From an uncultured Oscillibacter sp. (GTDB taxonomy: Bacteria > Bacillota > Clostridia > Oscillospirales > Oscillospiraceae), in contig URKI01000003.1 of the NCBI GenBank assembly GCA_900548505.1, forward strand, positions 1 through 64,000: DNA of 64,000 nucleotides. The letters are read 5' to 3'. The position numbers were made by a program, and so were the translations under genes. Shown one piece after another: positions 26,686-35,701 of this stretch. The number at the start of each line of letters is the position of its first letter. Positions within the stretch are counted from its first letter, which is position 1. The notes under the pieces were generated by a model. That model had not been told where the DNA came from. It saw only the letters and a program-made list of their open reading frames with translations, and made no database searches.

Positions 26686-26714
26686 ATTTTAGCAGAAACG
26701 GTAAAAAAATGCAA
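26686..26714 (-). promoter_or_regulatory. sufCB promoter
   Basis: Minus strand TTGCAT (26709-26714), 17 bp, TAAAAT (26686-26691), about 45 nt before sufC. No IscR- or Fur-like site is obvious to me. Confidence 0.8.
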
Positions 26715-26835
26715 CGGATGGCGTGGCTTTTCCCAGGGTATTTTAACCGCATCGGGCGTTTTTTACCTGTGGTACATGCAACAGGCACAGTTTTTTTCTC
26801 CGCGCATATACTGGGAGGAAAAGGAGGGACTTTTT

Positions 26836-27513
26836 ATGGAACAAGATCGCCCGTCCGTTCTGGACCTGCGCCGCAGCGCACAGGTATGGCAGCGGGTGGC
26901 TCCGGGCATGGAGCCGTTCCCCGCCGCTGACGGCACTGCCGTCCCCGCCATGGCGCCCCAGACCCCCGCCGAACCGGCCACTGCTGCGGCTCCCATGCCC
27001 CGCCAGGAGAGCGCTACGATGCCTCAGGCGCCGTCCGCCGGAACGTACCCCGCCCCTGCAAACCTGCCCGGCGCCGTGTTGGACCCCTGCTGCATGGGCT
27101 CCGCCGCGGCCGACATGCTGGACGTCATCACCGGCTTTGTGGATGAATGCCTGGCCCAGTGCCGCCAGCTGCACCAGCTCTCCCGACAGGGGCCGGCCTG
27201 GGCCCGGCAGAAGCTGCGCCAGATCGCCGCAGAAGAAGAAGCCCACGCCAAGCGGCTCATGGCCGTCTACTATCTCATCACCGGCACCTGCTACCATCCG
27301 GCCATCTGTCAGCCCTGTCCCCGGCAGGGCGGCTGGTGCGCGGCGCTGCGGGAGCAGTACCACCTGGCCGCCTGCACGGCGTTCAACTTTGCCCGGGCTG
27401 CCGACGGCACCTCCGACGCGTGCCTTTCCCGCCTGTTCAGCGAACTGAGCCAGCGGGAATACCAGACCGCCGAGACGCTGACCGCCCTGCTGGAGCGCAG
27501 TCTCCAGTGCTGA
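26836..27513 (+). CDS. Ferritin-like domain protein
   Basis: 225 residues from ATG at 26836, after AAGGAGG. Residues 1-75 are a low-complexity Pro/Ala/Met linker; the rest looks like a four-helix ferritin/rubrerythrin fold, with EEEAHAKR supplying an E-x-x-H iron motif near residue 137. A second complete E-x-x-H is not obvious. A Cys-rich insert (CYHPAICQPCPRQGGWC) sits between helices. Divergent from sufCB, which suggests an iron or oxidative-stress link. The domain call is by pattern, so moderate. Confidence 0.7.
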   Translation: MEQDRPSVLDLRRSAQVWQRVAPGMEPFPAADGTAVPAMAPQTPAEPATAAAPMPRQESATMPQAPSAGTYPAPANLPGAVLDPCCMGSAAADMLDVITGFVDECLAQCRQLHQLSRQGPAWARQKLRQIAAEEEAHAKRLMAVYYLITGTCYHPAICQPCPRQGGWCAALREQYHLAACTAFNFARAADGTSDACLSRLFSELSQREYQTAETLTALLERSLQC

Positions 27514-27521
27514 GATTTTCG

Positions 27522-27550
27522 TTGCGCCGGGGCGGCGGATATGGTATGAT
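27522..27550 (+). promoter_or_regulatory. Promoter of the kinase-like gene
   Basis: TTGCGC (27522-27527), 17 bp, TATGAT (27545-27550), about 50 nt before the next start. Confidence 0.7.
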
Positions 27551-27597
27551 GAGCCAAAGATCAAGCTCTTGGCAGCAGCGAAACGGAGGCACACAGG

Positions 27598-28200
27598 ATG
27601 AAGAAGATCATTACCATCAGCCGGGAATACGGCGCCGGCGGCCACTCCATCGGCAAGCAGGTAGCCCAGCAGCTGGGCATCCCCTTTTATGACAAGGACA
27701 TTCTCCGGGAATCCGTAAAGGCCAGCGGTTTCGACACGGAACTGGTGGAGACGGAAGAGGAGGACAGCTCCCGGGCGGATTCGTTCTTCCGGAGCCTTTG
27801 CTCCATTTCCAGCGCCTATTACCGCGACTCCCAGGAGGCCATCCATGACGTGCAGAAGGCGGTGATCCTCCGCTTCGCCCAGCAGGGGCCCTGCGTGATC
27901 CTGGGCCGCTGCGCCGACGAATTCCTGCGGGAGGCCGGCATCGACAGCGTCAACGTGTTCATCCACGCCGACGATGTGCACCGGGCCGTCCGGGTCAGCG
28001 AACTGATCGGCAGCACCAACGCTACCGAGATCCAGAAGCTCATGGCCAAGAAGGACGCCAGCCGCCATACCTATTACACCCGCTACACCGGCAAAAAGTG
28101 GGGCGACAGCCACAACTATGATCTGACGCTGGACAGCGGCACCCTGGGCTATGACCTCTGCGTCAAGCTCATCGTGGCAGCAGCCCAGGCGGAGGACTGA
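27598..28200 (+). CDS. Cytidylate kinase-like family protein
   Basis: 200 residues. MKKIITISREYGAGGHSIGK is the P-loop of the AAA_26/cytidylate-kinase-like family, which differs from true Cmk by a G-A-G-G-x-x-I-G-K loop. VILGRCADEFLRE and a C-terminal lid (KKDASRHTYYTRYTGKKWGD) match the family. These proteins are widespread in gut clostridia and their substrate is not established. Own promoter and terminator. Confidence 0.9.
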   Translation: MKKIITISREYGAGGHSIGKQVAQQLGIPFYDKDILRESVKASGFDTELVETEEEDSSRADSFFRSLCSISSAYYRDSQEAIHDVQKAVILRFAQQGPCVILGRCADEFLREAGIDSVNVFIHADDVHRAVRVSELIGSTNATEIQKLMAKKDASRHTYYTRYTGKKWGDSHNYDLTLDSGTLGYDLCVKLIVAAAQAED

Positions 28201-28215
28201 GTTTTTCCATCAGGC

Positions 28216-28237
28216 GGGGCGGGCAGATGCCCGCCCC
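28216..28237 (+). terminator. Terminator after the kinase-like gene
   Basis: GGGGCGGGCA pairs with TGCCCGCCCC around GA, followed by TGCTTTCTT. Stem strong, T-tract weak. Confidence 0.75.
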
Positions 28238-28279
28238 TGCTTTCTTGCCGTGCCGCGGCGATTCTTCTCAGGAGGCACT

Positions 28280-28960
28280 ATGTTTACCGGATTTACCGAC
28301 GAGACCGTGGACTTCATGTGGGGCATCCGCTTCAACAATGAGCGCAGCTGGTTTGAAGCCCACAAGCAGACCTATCTTACCCAACTCTATCAGCCCATGT
28401 GCGCCCTGGCGGACGAGCTCTATGACTTTATGGCCGACCAGCGGCCGGATCTGGGCCTCATCCGCAAGGTGACCCGCATCTACCGGGACGCCCGGCGGCT
28501 CCATGGCCGGGGGCCCTACAAGGACCACCTGTGGCTGTGCGTGGAGCAGCCCGCTGAGCAGTGGACCGCCCACCCCACCTTCTGGTTCGAGCTGACTCCC
28601 GACGGCTGGAGCTACGGCCTGGGGTACTACATGGCAAAGCCTTTGACCATGGCCAAGCTCCGCGCCCGCATGGACCGAGATCCCAAGCCCATGGAGCAGC
28701 TGACCCGTGATTTGGAGCGCCAAACGGAGTTTTCCCTGGAGGCGGAAAACTATAAGCGTCCCCGCTCCGCTCCGTCCCGCCCAGCACTGGCCCCCTGGTA
28801 TCAGGCCAAGTCCTTTGCCATCACCCACCAGGACAAACTCACCGAGGAGCTGTTCTGCCGGGACATCGTGGAGCATCTGAAGCAGGGCTTTTCCTTCCTG
28901 CTGCCCTACTATGACTACTTCGTCACCCTGGACGGCGACCCCGACCCCAGGGAGCTGTAA
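28280..28960 (+). CDS. DUF2461 family protein
   Basis: 226 residues from ATG at 28280 (AGGAGGCACT upstream). Family features are FTGFTDETVDFMWGIRFNNERSWF, then RIYRDARRLHGRGPYKDHLW near residue 70. Function of DUF2461 is unknown. No membrane span or signal. Forms a likely operon with the HD gene 39 nt downstream. Confidence 0.88.
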   Translation: MFTGFTDETVDFMWGIRFNNERSWFEAHKQTYLTQLYQPMCALADELYDFMADQRPDLGLIRKVTRIYRDARRLHGRGPYKDHLWLCVEQPAEQWTAHPTFWFELTPDGWSYGLGYYMAKPLTMAKLRARMDRDPKPMEQLTRDLERQTEFSLEAENYKRPRSAPSRPALAPWYQAKSFAITHQDKLTEELFCRDIVEHLKQGFSFLLPYYDYFVTLDGDPDPREL

Positions 28961-28999
28961 GCGGATATCCGCCATCAATCTTACAAAGGAGCGACTATC

Positions 29000-29584
29000 A
29001 TGAAAGCATGTCCTGACCGTTCTTCCGCCCTGGCGCTTTTGAAAAAGTACAACGCCGAGCCCTTCCACATCCAGCACGCCCTGACCGTGGAAGGCGTCAT
29101 GCGCTGGTACGCCGCAGAGCTGGGCCACGCCGACGAGGCGGATTTCTGGGCCACCGTGGGCCTGCTCCACGACGTGGACTTTGAAAAGTGGCCGGAGGAG
29201 CACTGCAAAAAGGCGCCGGAGCTGCTGGCGGAGATCGGCTGCAGCGACGAGTTCATCCACGCGGTGTGCAGCCATGGCTACGGCCTTTGCTCCGACGTGG
29301 AGCCTACCGCCGAAATGGAAAAGGTGCTCTTTGCCGCCGACGAGCTGACCGGCCTCATCGGCGCCGCCGCCCGCATGCGGCCCAGCAAGAGCTGCCAGGA
29401 CATGGAGCTCAGTTCCCTGAAGAAGAAGTTCAAGGACAAGAAGTTCGCCGCCGGCTGCTCCCGGGACGTGATCCGGGAGGGCGCCGAGCGCCTGGGCTGG
29501 ACACTGGACGAGCTGCTGGAGAAAACCATCCTGGCCATGCGCTCCTGCGAGGACTCCGTGAACGAGGCCATGGCAGCCCTGTGA
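29000..29584 (+). CDS. HD-domain phosphohydrolase
   Basis: 194 residues. HIQHALTVE near residue 24 and GLLHDVDFEKWPEEH near residue 54 give the H...HD metal ligands, with a further His at CSHGYG and Asp in FAADELTGLI. Similar stand-alone HD proteins are annotated only generally as hydrolases. ATG follows AAAGGAGCG. Its stop overlaps the next start by GTGA. Confidence 0.88.
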   Translation: MKACPDRSSALALLKKYNAEPFHIQHALTVEGVMRWYAAELGHADEADFWATVGLLHDVDFEKWPEEHCKKAPELLAEIGCSDEFIHAVCSHGYGLCSDVEPTAEMEKVLFAADELTGLIGAAARMRPSKSCQDMELSSLKKKFKDKKFAAGCSRDVIREGAERLGWTLDELLEKTILAMRSCEDSVNEAMAAL

Positions 29585-30132
29585 GTGCGCCGTCCGCCCC
29601 GGAGACCGCCGTCCCCGGCAGTCTCCCTCCCTATGAACTCATCCGCTCCGACCGCAAGACCCTCTCCCTCCAGGTGACCCGGGAAGGACAGGTGGTGGTG
29701 CGGGCCCCGCGGTTCCTGGCAGAATCCGCCATCCGCCGGTTTGTCCGGGAAAAGTCCGGCTGGATCGCCCGGCAGCTGGAGCGGCAGCGGCAGCGTCCGC
29801 CCCGCCCGGAGCCTACCGCCGCGGAGCTGGCCGCCCTGAAAGCCCGGGCCAAGGAGCAGATCGTACCCCTGGTGGAGCTTTGGAGCCGCCGGACCGGGCT
29901 GGTTCCCACTGGCGTGAAGATCACCGCCGCCCGCACCCGCTACGGAAGCTGCAGCGGGAAAAACAGCCTCTGCTTTTCCTGTTTTCTTGCGGACTTCCCG
30001 CCCCAGGCGGTGGAGGCCGTAGTGGTCCACGAGCTTTGTCACATCAAAGAAAAGAATCACGGTCCCCGGTTCTACGCCCTGCTGGAGGAGTATCTCCCCG
30101 ACTACCGGGCCCGCCGGGCCCTGCTGCCGTAA
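29581..30132 (+). CDS. YgjP-like M48-family metallopeptidase
   Basis: 183 residues from a GTG at 29581 that overlaps the HD stop; no ATG is available, and coupling explains the poor ribosome site. The zinc motif is VVHELCHIKEKNHGPRFY, that is HELxH plus a downstream His. The N-terminal half (SDRKTLSLQV, APRFLAESAIRRFVREKSGWI) matches the YgjP/SprT-like family, sometimes listed as UTP pyrophosphatase-like. The substrate is unknown. It is closed by a 17-bp terminator. Confidence 0.9.
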   Translation: MSAPSAPETAVPGSLPPYELIRSDRKTLSLQVTREGQVVVRAPRFLAESAIRRFVREKSGWIARQLERQRQRPPRPEPTAAELAALKARAKEQIVPLVELWSRRTGLVPTGVKITAARTRYGSCSGKNSLCFSCFLADFPPQAVEAVVVHELCHIKEKNHGPRFYALLEEYLPDYRARRALLP

Positions 30133-30133
30133 A

Positions 30134-30170
30134 AAAAGCGCCATGGAAACTGCGTTTCCATGGCGCTTTT
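30134..30170. terminator. Bidirectional terminator
   Basis: A perfect 17-bp stem with 3-nt loop, A4 on one side and T4 on the other. It sits between convergent genes. Confidence 0.93.
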
Positions 30171-30173
30171 CAT

Positions 30174-31283
30174 TCATGCAAGAACCGATGCCGCGGCCAG
30201 CAGCACGATAAGTCCCAGGAAGTTGGCTCCCAGGAACACCGCCAGATACCGTCCCCGCCGGGCATACGGCCACTTGAAGTAGTACTTCAGGGTAATAAGG
30301 CTGGCAAGAGACGCCACCGGCGTGCCCAGTCCGCCGATGTTGGTGCCACGCAGGAGCCCGGCGCCATCCTGGGTAAAGGCAGAGAGCAGCACCGCCGCAG
30401 GCACATTGCTGATGACCTGGCTGGCAAGGGCCGCCGTGCCCATGGTACTGCGCTGGAGCAGGGCCTCCAGCACGGTGCGCACCGCGTCCATCCGCCCCAG
30501 GTTGCCGGACACCACGAAAAAGCACACGAAGGTGGCCAACAGGCCGATGTCCAGCTTCTTGAGGAGCTTCGGCTCCACCGCCGCCAGCGCCGCCAGCACC
30601 ACCACGGTCAAAAGTCCGTAAGGCAGCAGGCGGAACACCGTCAGAAGACACAGGGCAAACAGCACCGCAAAAACCGTGAGCTTTTTGGGGTTTTGCAGCC
30701 GCCGGGTCTCCAGATGCGGCCGGGCCAGATCCCGGGGCAGCACGAACGCCGACGCGGCCGTCAGTCCCAGAAGGCTCAGGGCCGTCAGCGGCAGCATCAC
30801 GGAGAAGAAGTCTCCGGCGGTCATGTCATAGGCCGCATAGAGATAGAGGTTCTGGGGATTGCCCACAGGCGTTGCCATGCTGCCCAGGTTTGCCGCCATG
30901 GTCTGCAGCACCAGCACGCCCACGGCCCGGTTTTCGCAGCCCAGCTCCTCCAGCACCAGCAGCGTAAACGGCACGAAGGTGATGAGTGCCACATCGTTGG
31001 TCACCACCATGGAGGTGAAGAACGGCAGCAGCACCAGCGCCACGCCCAGACCCCGCCCGCCGAAGCGGCTCAAAAGCCGCTGGGAGAGCACCTCGAAAAC
31101 ACCGCAGGACTGGAAGCCCGCCACCACTGCCATTAAGCACAGCAGCAGGCACAGCACCCGCACATCGATATACCCCAAATACGCGCCATCCGGCGGTACC
31201 AGGAACATGGTAATGACGGCGCACAGCGCCGCCACGCACAAAACTGTCTCACTTTTGAAAAATTCCCAGGCTTTTTTTCCCAT
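30174..31283 (-). CDS. SLC13/ArsB-NhaD type anion carrier
   Basis: 369 residues with about ten membrane spans. FFTSMVVTNDVALITFVPF and SMATPVGNPQNLYLY in the first half and SQVISNVPAAVLLSAFTQDG plus GGLGTPVASLASLI in the second form the paired inverted repeats of the ion transporter superfamily. Substrate could be a dicarboxylate, sulfate, arsenite or sodium/proton; not resolvable. Shorter than typical SLC13 (about 450-500) and nearer ArsB/YbiR-like proteins. Single gene. Confidence 0.88.
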   Translation of the reverse strand: MGKKAWEFFKSETVLCVAALCAVITMFLVPPDGAYLGYIDVRVLCLLLCLMAVVAGFQSCGVFEVLSQRLLSRFGGRGLGVALVLLPFFTSMVVTNDVALITFVPFTLLVLEELGCENRAVGVLVLQTMAANLGSMATPVGNPQNLYLYAAYDMTAGDFFSVMLPLTALSLLGLTAASAFVLPRDLARPHLETRRLQNPKKLTVFAVLFALCLLTVFRLLPYGLLTVVVLAALAAVEPKLLKKLDIGLLATFVCFFVVSGNLGRMDAVRTVLEALLQRSTMGTAALASQVISNVPAAVLLSAFTQDGAGLLRGTNIGGLGTPVASLASLITLKYYFKWPYARRGRYLAVFLGANFLGLIVLLAAASVLA

Positions 31284-31359
31284 ACGCTCTCTCCTGCTGT
31301 CCGTAAAGTCCGCTTAACAACATAGCACAGCACCCGGCGGTTTGCAACATTTTTCCAAA

Positions 31360-31396
31360 AAAAGAACACCGGCTCATGTTGAGCCGGTGTTCTTTT
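31360..31396. terminator. Terminator after the zinc-ribbon gene
   Basis: AAAAGAACACCGGCTC pairs with GAGCCGGTGTTCTTTT, a 16-bp stem around ATGTT. Confidence 0.93.
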
Positions 31397-31406
31397 GAAC
31401 ATTGCT

Positions 31407-31781
31407 TTAGTCCATGGGGGCGCCGCACTGGGGGCAGAACTTGCTGTCGGACTCCGCACCGCAGATGGGGCACTTCTTGCCAGCGGCACAGGGCTCCTCG
31501 CAGGGGGCCTCCTCCTTGGCGGGCTTGCTGGCCTCCAACTCGGCGATCTTGGCCTTGCTGGCGTTCACTGCCTCCACCAACTGACGCACAGCGTCGGGGA
31601 TCTCGCCCTCGTACTCGCTGACGAACCACTCGCCGATGGTGCGGTAATTCTTGTCGATCTCCTTTTGCTCGCCGGCGATGGCAACGCTGATCTTGGTCAG
31701 TTCCGCGGCGTCCTTGGCCTTGTCAGCGGCAAGATACGCAACGTCCTTCGCCTTTTTGGTAAACTCATCGAAAAATGCCAT
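31407..31781 (-). CDS. Small helical protein with C-terminal zinc ribbon
   Basis: 124 residues from ATG at 31779-31781 (GGGAG upstream). A helical, Ala/Lys-rich N-terminal 80 residues (MAFFDEFTKKAKDVA) and Glu-rich linker are followed by KKCPICGAESDSKFCPQCGAPMD, a CxxC...CxxC zinc ribbon. Such zinc-ribbon proteins are common in clostridia, with no known function. No signal peptide. Confidence 0.82.
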   Translation of the reverse strand: MAFFDEFTKKAKDVAYLAADKAKDAAELTKISVAIAGEQKEIDKNYRTIGEWFVSEYEGEIPDAVRQLVEAVNASKAKIAELEASKPAKEEAPCEEPCAAGKKCPICGAESDSKFCPQCGAPMD

Positions 31782-31888
31782 ACTAAAACTCCCTTCCGTT
31801 AATACCATCCATGATTGATTGGGAATCTGCCTGCTTTGTGGTCAGTATACCCCAGATGCGCCGGAAACGCAACAAAATTCCCGGAAGT

Positions 31889-33400
31889 TTACAGTTCGTT
31901 TTCAATCCAATTCCGGGAGCGGTCCACCGCGCGGCGCCAGCGGGCATAGTCCGCGGCGCAGGCCGCCTCATCCCGCAGGGGGCGGAACACGCACTGGCTG
32001 CGGCGCAGGCCCTCCAGCTCCTCCATGCCGCTCCAGACCCCGGCGGAAAGGCCCGCCATGGCCGCCGCGCCGAAAGCGGTGGTCTCCACCTGGTCCGGCC
32101 GGTCCACGCCGATCCGCAGCAGATCCGCCTGGATCTGCATCATGATGTCGCTGACGGAGGCGCCGCCGTCCACCCGCAGCACCGTGATGGGACAGGGGGC
32201 GTCCTCGTCCATGGCCCGCACCAGATCCGTCACCTGGAAGGCGATGGACTCCAGCACGGCCCGGGCGATGTGGGCGCGGGTAGTGCCCCGGGTGATACCT
32301 ACGATGGTGCCCCGGGCATACATGTCCCAGTAGGGGGCGCCCAGGCCGGTGAAAGCGGGCACCACCACCACGCCGCCGCTACCCGGCACGCTCTCGGCCA
32401 GCCGGTCGCACTCGGGCGCACTCTGGATAAGTCCCAGCTCATCCCGCAGCCACTGGATGGCGCTGCCGGCATTGAATACGCTGCCCTCCAGGGCATAGGT
32501 GGTCTCCCCCTTCCAGGACCAGCCCACGGAGGTGACCAGCCCGTTTTTGGACCGCACCGGCACATTTCCCACGTTCATGAGGGTGAAGCAGCCGGTGCCG
32601 TATGTATTCTTCGCCTGGCCGGGGGCAAAGCACGCCTGACCGAACAGGGCCGCCGGCTGGTCGCCGGCGCTGCCACAGATGGGGATACCGGCCAGGGCCT
32701 CCAGCCCCGGGATGTTCTCCGCCACCCGGCCGAACTCCTGGCAGTTGGGCACCGGCTGGGGCAGCAGGCACATGGGGATGTCCAGGGCGCGGCACAGGTC
32801 AGCGTCCCAGGTGAGGGTATGGATATTGAAGAGCATGGTGCGGGAGGCATTGGAATAGTCCGTCACATGGACCTTGCCGCCGGTGAGGTTCCAGATGAGC
32901 CAGCTGTCCACCGTGCCGCAGCGAAGCTCCCCGGCCTCCGCCCGGCGCCGCAGGCCCGGCACCGTGTCCAAAAGCCAGCGGAGCTTCGTGCCGGAGAAGT
33001 AGGCGTCCAGCAGCAGTCCCGTCTTTTCCGTCACCGTCTCCTCCAGCCCGTCGGCCCGGAGGCGGTCGCAGATAGGCGCCGTCCGGCGGCACTGCCAGAC
33101 GATGGCGTTATAGACCGGCTCCCCCGTCCGGGCGTCCCACACCACGGTGGTCTCCCTCTGGTTGGTGATGCCGATGGCGGCGATGCGCTTGGGATCGATA
33201 TGGGCGGCGTCCACCGCCTCGGCCATGGACTGGCGCTCCGTGGCCCAGATCTCCATAGGGTCATGCTCCACCCAGCCGGGCTTGGGGTAGATCTGCCGGA
33301 AGGGCCGCTGGGCCCGGGAGACGATGCCGCCTGCGCGGTTGAATAAAATGGCCCGGGAGCTGGTGGTCCCCTGATCCAGCGCCATCACATAAGTTTCCAT
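31889..33400 (-). CDS. glpK: Glycerol kinase
   Basis: 503 residues, full length. [14 protein letters not shown] is the N-terminal phosphate-binding motif, with [11 protein letters not shown] glycerol contacts, PLFINAGSA-like and ATP-site [10 protein letters not shown] near residue 405. Converts glycerol to glycerol 3-phosphate, here without a nearby glpF or glpD. The divergent lipase-like gene suggests glycerol release and capture together, which is an inference from proximity only. Confidence 0.97.
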   Translation of the reverse strand: METYVMALDQGTTSSRAILFNRAGGIVSRAQRPFRQIYPKPGWVEHDPMEIWATERQSMAEAVDAAHIDPKRIAAIGITNQRETTVVWDARTGEPVYNAIVWQCRRTAPICDRLRADGLEETVTEKTGLLLDAYFSGTKLRWLLDTVPGLRRRAEAGELRCGTVDSWLIWNLTGGKVHVTDYSNASRTMLFNIHTLTWDADLCRALDIPMCLLPQPVPNCQEFGRVAENIPGLEALAGIPICGSAGDQPAALFGQACFAPGQAKNTYGTGCFTLMNVGNVPVRSKNGLVTSVGWSWKGETTYALEGSVFNAGSAIQWLRDELGLIQSAPECDRLAESVPGSGGVVVVPAFTGLGAPYWDMYARGTIVGITRGTTRAHIARAVLESIAFQVTDLVRAMDEDAPCPITVLRVDGGASVSDIMMQIQADLLRIGVDRPDQVETTAFGAAAMAGLSAGVWSGMEELEGLRRSQCVFRPLRDEAACAADYARWRRAVDRSRNWIENEL

Positions 33401-33531
33401 GGAACGCGCTCCTTCCCCGCTTCGGTTTCCCCGCCGTCCGCCCCGAAGCGACCGGTTTCGTCTGGCTTTTCTCGGGCGGCTGTGCTATGATGCTGATGAA
33501 GAAATTATAGCATACGGAGGTGCGTATTTCC

Positions 33532-34473
33532 ATGGTGCGCAGTGAATTTACCTTTCTCTCCGCCGACGGCAAGACCCCCATCCATGCGGTGGTGTGGGAG
33601 CCGGAGACGGCGCCGGTGGGCGTGGTGCAGCTGAGCCACGGGGTAGCGGAGCACATCGGCCGCTACGAGCCCCTGGCCCGCTTCCTCACGGAGAACGGCT
33701 TTGCGGTGGCGGGACACGACCACCTGGGGCACGGAGCCTCCATCCTGCCCGGCGCGCCCCGGCTCTACTTCGGTCCCCGGGGCAGCTGGGTGTGGGCAGC
33801 GGAGGATCTGCGGGTGTGCCGGGAACATATCCGCGCCCGCTTCCCCGGCATCCCCTATATCCTTCTGGGCCACTCCATGGGTTCCTTCCTGGCCCGGACG
33901 GATCTGATCCGCTGCCCCGGCGAGGTGGACGGCGCCGTCCTCATCGGCACGGGGCACATGACCCGCAGCATGCAGGCCGCCGGCCGGACGCTGGCCGCCA
34001 AGGAGGCCCGGCGGGTAGGGTCAGACCAGGCCAGCGCCCTGGTCACCCGGCTGGCCTTCGGCACCTACAACCGTCCCTTTGCCCCCAACCGCACCAGTGC
34101 CGACTGGATCTCCGCCTCCACCGCCAATGTGGATGCCTACCTGGCCGACCCCCTGTGCGGCGGTGACCCCACCACCGGCTTGTTCCGGGAGATGCTCTGG
34201 GGCATTTGGTTCATCACCTATCCGGGCAATCTCAGACGCATGGACCCGAACGTGCCCGTGCTGTTCCTCTCCGGCGAGGAGGACCCCGTTGGCGAAAACG
34301 GCAAGGGCGTGCGCCGGGCTGCCCATGCTTTCCGTCGGGCGGGCGTCCACTCCATCACCCTCAAGCTCTACCCCGGTATGCGCCACGAGATCCTCAACGA
34401 GGACGACCGGGACATCGTGTACCGGGATCTGCTGTGCTGGCTGCGGCACCGGCTGCCGTCCCAGGAAGCCTGA
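33532..34473 (+). CDS. Alpha/beta hydrolase, monoacylglycerol lipase-like
   Basis: 313 residues from ATG at 33532 (GGAGG 11 nt before; a GTG at 33520 overlaps that site). Serine hydrolase lid family: oxyanion HG in LSHGVAEHIGRYE, AGHDHLGHGAS, nucleophile GHSMGS near residue 120, Asp in SGEEDPVGE and final His in YPGMRHEIL. Likely cytoplasmic lysophospholipase or monoglyceride lipase (Hydrolase_4 family). An extended -10 (TGCTATGAT, ending 33491) may be its promoter. The last 453 nt overlap the antisense CmpB-like frame. Confidence 0.92.
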   Translation: MVRSEFTFLSADGKTPIHAVVWEPETAPVGVVQLSHGVAEHIGRYEPLARFLTENGFAVAGHDHLGHGASILPGAPRLYFGPRGSWVWAAEDLRVCREHIRARFPGIPYILLGHSMGSFLARTDLIRCPGEVDGAVLIGTGHMTRSMQAAGRTLAAKEARRVGSDQASALVTRLAFGTYNRPFAPNRTSADWISASTANVDAYLADPLCGGDPTTGLFREMLWGIWFITYPGNLRRMDPNVPVLFLSGEEDPVGENGKGVRRAAHAFRRAGVHSITLKLYPGMRHEILNEDDRDIVYRDLLCWLRHRLPSQEA

Positions 34474-34977
34474 GCGCAAAAGGGCGATATCTCCGGTGCG
34501 CCGCAATAGCCGCACCGTGCACACGCCGTCCGCCGTCACTGCCAGCATAAGGACAAAGGTGACCTGAGGCGGCACAGCCTCCAGAAGCGGCGTCAGCACC
34601 GTCTCCAGAGGCGGCAGCGTCAGGGCGATGAGGGCGCCCCAGGCCAGGGAAAACCGCAGGCACACCCGTCCCCCCAGGTTCCACCGCTGGGCCTTGTAAT
34701 CCCAAAAGCGCACGCCCAGCCACGCCTCATAGGCCCAGTGCACGGCGAACTCCACTGCCGTGGCCGCCGCGCCGCCCCACAGTGCCAGAGCAAAAAAGTT
34801 CTCTTTCACCGCGCCGGGCAGGGCCAGCACCGCCAGCACCCCCAGGCCGTAGACCGGGCACAGCGGCAGCAGCCAGCAGCACCGGCGGCTTTCCCGACTT
34901 GCCCCGGTGCAGGCGGCATAGGCCGTCTCCAGCCAGAAGCCCAGGAAGCTGTATACCAAAAACCGCAGAAATACCAT
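34021..34977 (-). CDS. CmpB-like putative ABC transporter permease, antisense-extended
   Basis: 318-residue open frame. Only about the first 165 residues (34977 to about 34480) look like the family (PF06541): FLRFLVYSFLGFWLETAYAA, five or so spans, GGAAATAVEFAVHWAYEAWLG and WDYKAQRWNLGGRVCLRFS. From there the frame continues 453 nt antisense to the lipase gene, giving Gly/Val/Asp-rich sequence unlike a protein. All residues after about 165 are doubtful. Either the natural stop was lost or a long overlap exists. The functional annotation of the family itself is weak. Confidence 0.75.
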   Translation of the reverse strand: MVFLRFLVYSFLGFWLETAYAACTGASRESRRCCWLLPLCPVYGLGVLAVLALPGAVKENFFALALWGGAAATAVEFAVHWAYEAWLGVRFWDYKAQRWNLGGRVCLRFSLAWGALIALTLPPLETVLTPLLEAVPPQVTFVLMLAVTADGVCTVRLLRRTGDIALLRSGFLGRQPVPQPAQQIPVHDVPVVLVEDLVAHTGVELEGDGVDARPTESMGSPAHALAVFANGVLLAGEEQHGHVRVHASEIARIGDEPNAPEHLPEQAGGGVTAAQGVGQVGIHIGGGGGDPVGTGAVGGKGTVVGAEGQPGDQGAGLV

Positions 34978-35033
34978 CCGTCCACTCCTCCCTGCCCGTC
35001 AGTCTGCCCCGGCAGCGGGCAGGTTATGCCGCA

Positions 35034-35062
35034 TTGCGCCGCGGACACATTTATGCTATACT
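35034..35062 (+). promoter_or_regulatory. Promoter of the uracil-DNA glycosylase gene
   Basis: TTGCGC (35034-35039), 17 bp, TATACT (35057-35062), 27 nt before the ATG. Confidence 0.75.
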
Positions 35063-35089
35063 GTTCAAAAAAAATCGGGAGGTGACCAT

Positions 35090-35662
35090 ATGGCGGATTC
35101 ATGGGAGGCGCTGGAGGCCGAATGTCTTCGCTGCAATGGCTGCGCCCTTTGCGAAAAGCGGCAGCACGTGGTCTTTGGGGACGGCGCCCGGGACGCGGAG
35201 ATCCTGCTGGTGGGCGAGGGTCCGGGCCAGCGGGAGGATGAACAGGGCGTTCCTTTCGTAGGCCCGGCCGGCCAGCTGCTGGACGATATGCTGGAGATCA
35301 TCCATCTGGACCGCACCAAGGTGTACGTGGCCAACATCGTCAAATGCCGTCCACCGGGAAACCGGGACCCGCTGAACGTAGAGCAGGACGCCTGCATGGG
35401 CTTTCTCCGGCGGCAGACCGCCCTGCTGCGGCCAAAAATGATCGTGTGTCTGGGCCGTATCGCCGCCAAGGCCATCATCAAGGAGGACTTCCGCATCACC
35501 GCCGAGCACGGCCAGTGGTTCGAGCGCCGGGGTGTCCATATGACCGCCATCTACCACCCCTCCGCCCTGCTGCGGGACCTTTCTAAGCGGCCGGAGACCT
35601 TCTCCGACCTCAAGTCCATCCAATCCAAGATCCGTGAGGTGTGCAGCCATACTACCGTATGA
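35090..35662 (+). CDS. Family 4 uracil-DNA glycosylase
   Basis: 190 residues. Removes uracil from DNA in base excision repair. Motif GEGPGQREDEQGVPFVGPAGQ and the active-site HPSALLR are diagnostic. A 4Fe-4S cluster is expected from Cys15 and Cys18 (with Cys12 and Cys21 nearby), the Cys in VKCRPPGNRDP and the later Cys in EQDACMG. ATG follows GGGAGGTG. Confidence 0.95.
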   Translation: MADSWEALEAECLRCNGCALCEKRQHVVFGDGARDAEILLVGEGPGQREDEQGVPFVGPAGQLLDDMLEIIHLDRTKVYVANIVKCRPPGNRDPLNVEQDACMGFLRRQTALLRPKMIVCLGRIAAKAIIKEDFRITAEHGQWFERRGVHMTAIYHPSALLRDLSKRPETFSDLKSIQSKIREVCSHTTV

Positions 35663-35665
35663 GCG

Positions 35666-35700
35666 CCGCGGGGCAAAAGCCCCGCGGTTTTATTTTCTTT
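35666..35700 (+). terminator. Terminator after the glycosylase gene
   Basis: CCGCGGGGC pairs with GCCCCGCGG around AAAA, then TTTTATTTTCTTT. Confidence 0.93.
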
Positions 35701-35701
35701 A

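Noticed and set aside
33401..33531. Riboswitch or catabolite site between glpK and the lipase gene
   Set aside because: No conserved leader fold or cre-like site seen; only an extended -10 for the lipase.
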